Assembly: GCF_020748185.1 (NCBI RefSeq)
Contig: NZ_JAHZMO010000007.1
Span: forward strand, 62,001-126,000
From: Terrisporobacter petrolearius
GTDB lineage: Bacteria > Bacillota > Clostridia > Peptostreptococcales > Peptostreptococcaceae
Direction: 5' to 3'
DNA length: 64,000 nucleotides
The notes beneath the pieces were generated by a model. The model had not been told where the DNA came from. It was given only the letters and a program-made list of their open reading frames with translations, and did no database searches. The translations under genes and the position numbers were made by a program. How positions within the stretch are numbered: position 1 is the first letter of the stretch; each line of letters begins with the position of its first letter. Positions 63,909 through 64,000 of this stretch are shown here, in pieces.

Positions 63909-64000
63909 TCATTCTCCTTTCCTATCTATAATACTTTTTAGTATGTTCAAATACATAGATGGATTTTGTTTTTTCTTATCTATAGCAGAATTTTTTGCAC
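63909..64000 (-). CDS. 3' end of an upstream gene in the add operon (partial)
   Basis: About 30 codons are open from the window edge to TGA at 63909-63911 and read NSAIDKKKQNPSMYLNILKS then IIDRKGE. AAAGGAG, the ribosome binding site of the next gene, lies within it. Too short to assign. Confidence 0.5.
   Translation of the reverse strand, partial: AKNSAIDKKKQNPSMYLNILKSIIDRKGE

Noticed and set aside
1-64000. tRNA, rRNA or CRISPR arrays
   Set aside because: No cloverleaf-like, ribosomal or regularly spaced repeat sequence was seen on reading both strands. A computational scan was not possible.

Overview
The window is low-GC, gene-dense DNA with strong AGGAGG ribosome binding sites, many intrinsic terminators and AT-rich codon use. 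AddAB rather than RecBCD, a BceRSAB-type system and the protein repertoire (DHHW/MBOAT surface cassettes, 3D-domain cell-wall protein, methionine gamma-lyase, Cys-rich and very small hydrophobic proteins) point to an endospore-forming Clostridium (Clostridiaceae). The species cannot be named from this sequence.

Layout. 1-384: truncated 5' end of a gamma-glutamyltransferase. 480-4254: TPP-riboswitch operon for uptake of a thiamine precursor (thiamine-binding protein, ThiX, ThiY, ThiZ) ending in a TatD hydrolase. 4262-9714: OppABCDF peptide importer, with a palindromic operator pair around the oppA promoter. 9831-14479: BceRSAB-like two-component system and ABC exporter. 14711-15939: four small proteins, three of them single CnaB/carboxypeptidase-regulatory-like domains. 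15993-19786: secreted SH3-3D protein, a GltD-like flavoprotein and methionine gamma-lyase. 20026-21784: four tiny hydrophobic Cys-rich proteins and a solitary rhodanese.

22133-29585 is a complete pseudaminic-acid pathway (PseB, PseC, PseF-like, PseH, PseG, PseI) with an embedded PIG-L deacetylase, a formyltransferase and a hexapeptide acyltransferase, which suggests a formylated or otherwise modified nonulosonic acid. 29738-36760 is a decayed tandem duplication. Two copies of a glycosyltransferase plus a small helical partner are present. One block has lost pseB (a fragment remains), the other has lost its DHHW gene (a fragment remains), and a Cys-rich protein gene and an IS150-type remnant sit between them. 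35597-39469 is an SGNH/DUF4358/MBOAT/DHHW surface O-acetylation operon in which two genes appear to begin with non-AUG codons.

39772-40858: a fifth tiny Cys-tail protein, an unknown membrane-anchored protein and acyl carrier protein. 40865-43837: cobalamin-riboswitch-controlled BtuFCD. 43917-50596: housekeeping and membrane genes (nucleoid-associated protein, RluA-type synthase, YbaK, NAD kinase-like, YfcE-like, AI-2E transporter, CNNM/CBS protein). 50597-51162 has no gene but carries hairpins and a plus-strand terminator, a candidate small RNA. 51163-64000: DNA repair operon with an unknown gene (partial), a PD-(D/E)XK/Fe-S nuclease-like protein, AddB, AddA, SbcD and SbcC.

No rRNA, tRNA or CRISPR array was seen. 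The sugar-pathway, glycosyltransferase and O-acetylation genes look like one cell- or spore-surface glycan region, reshaped by duplication and IS insertion.
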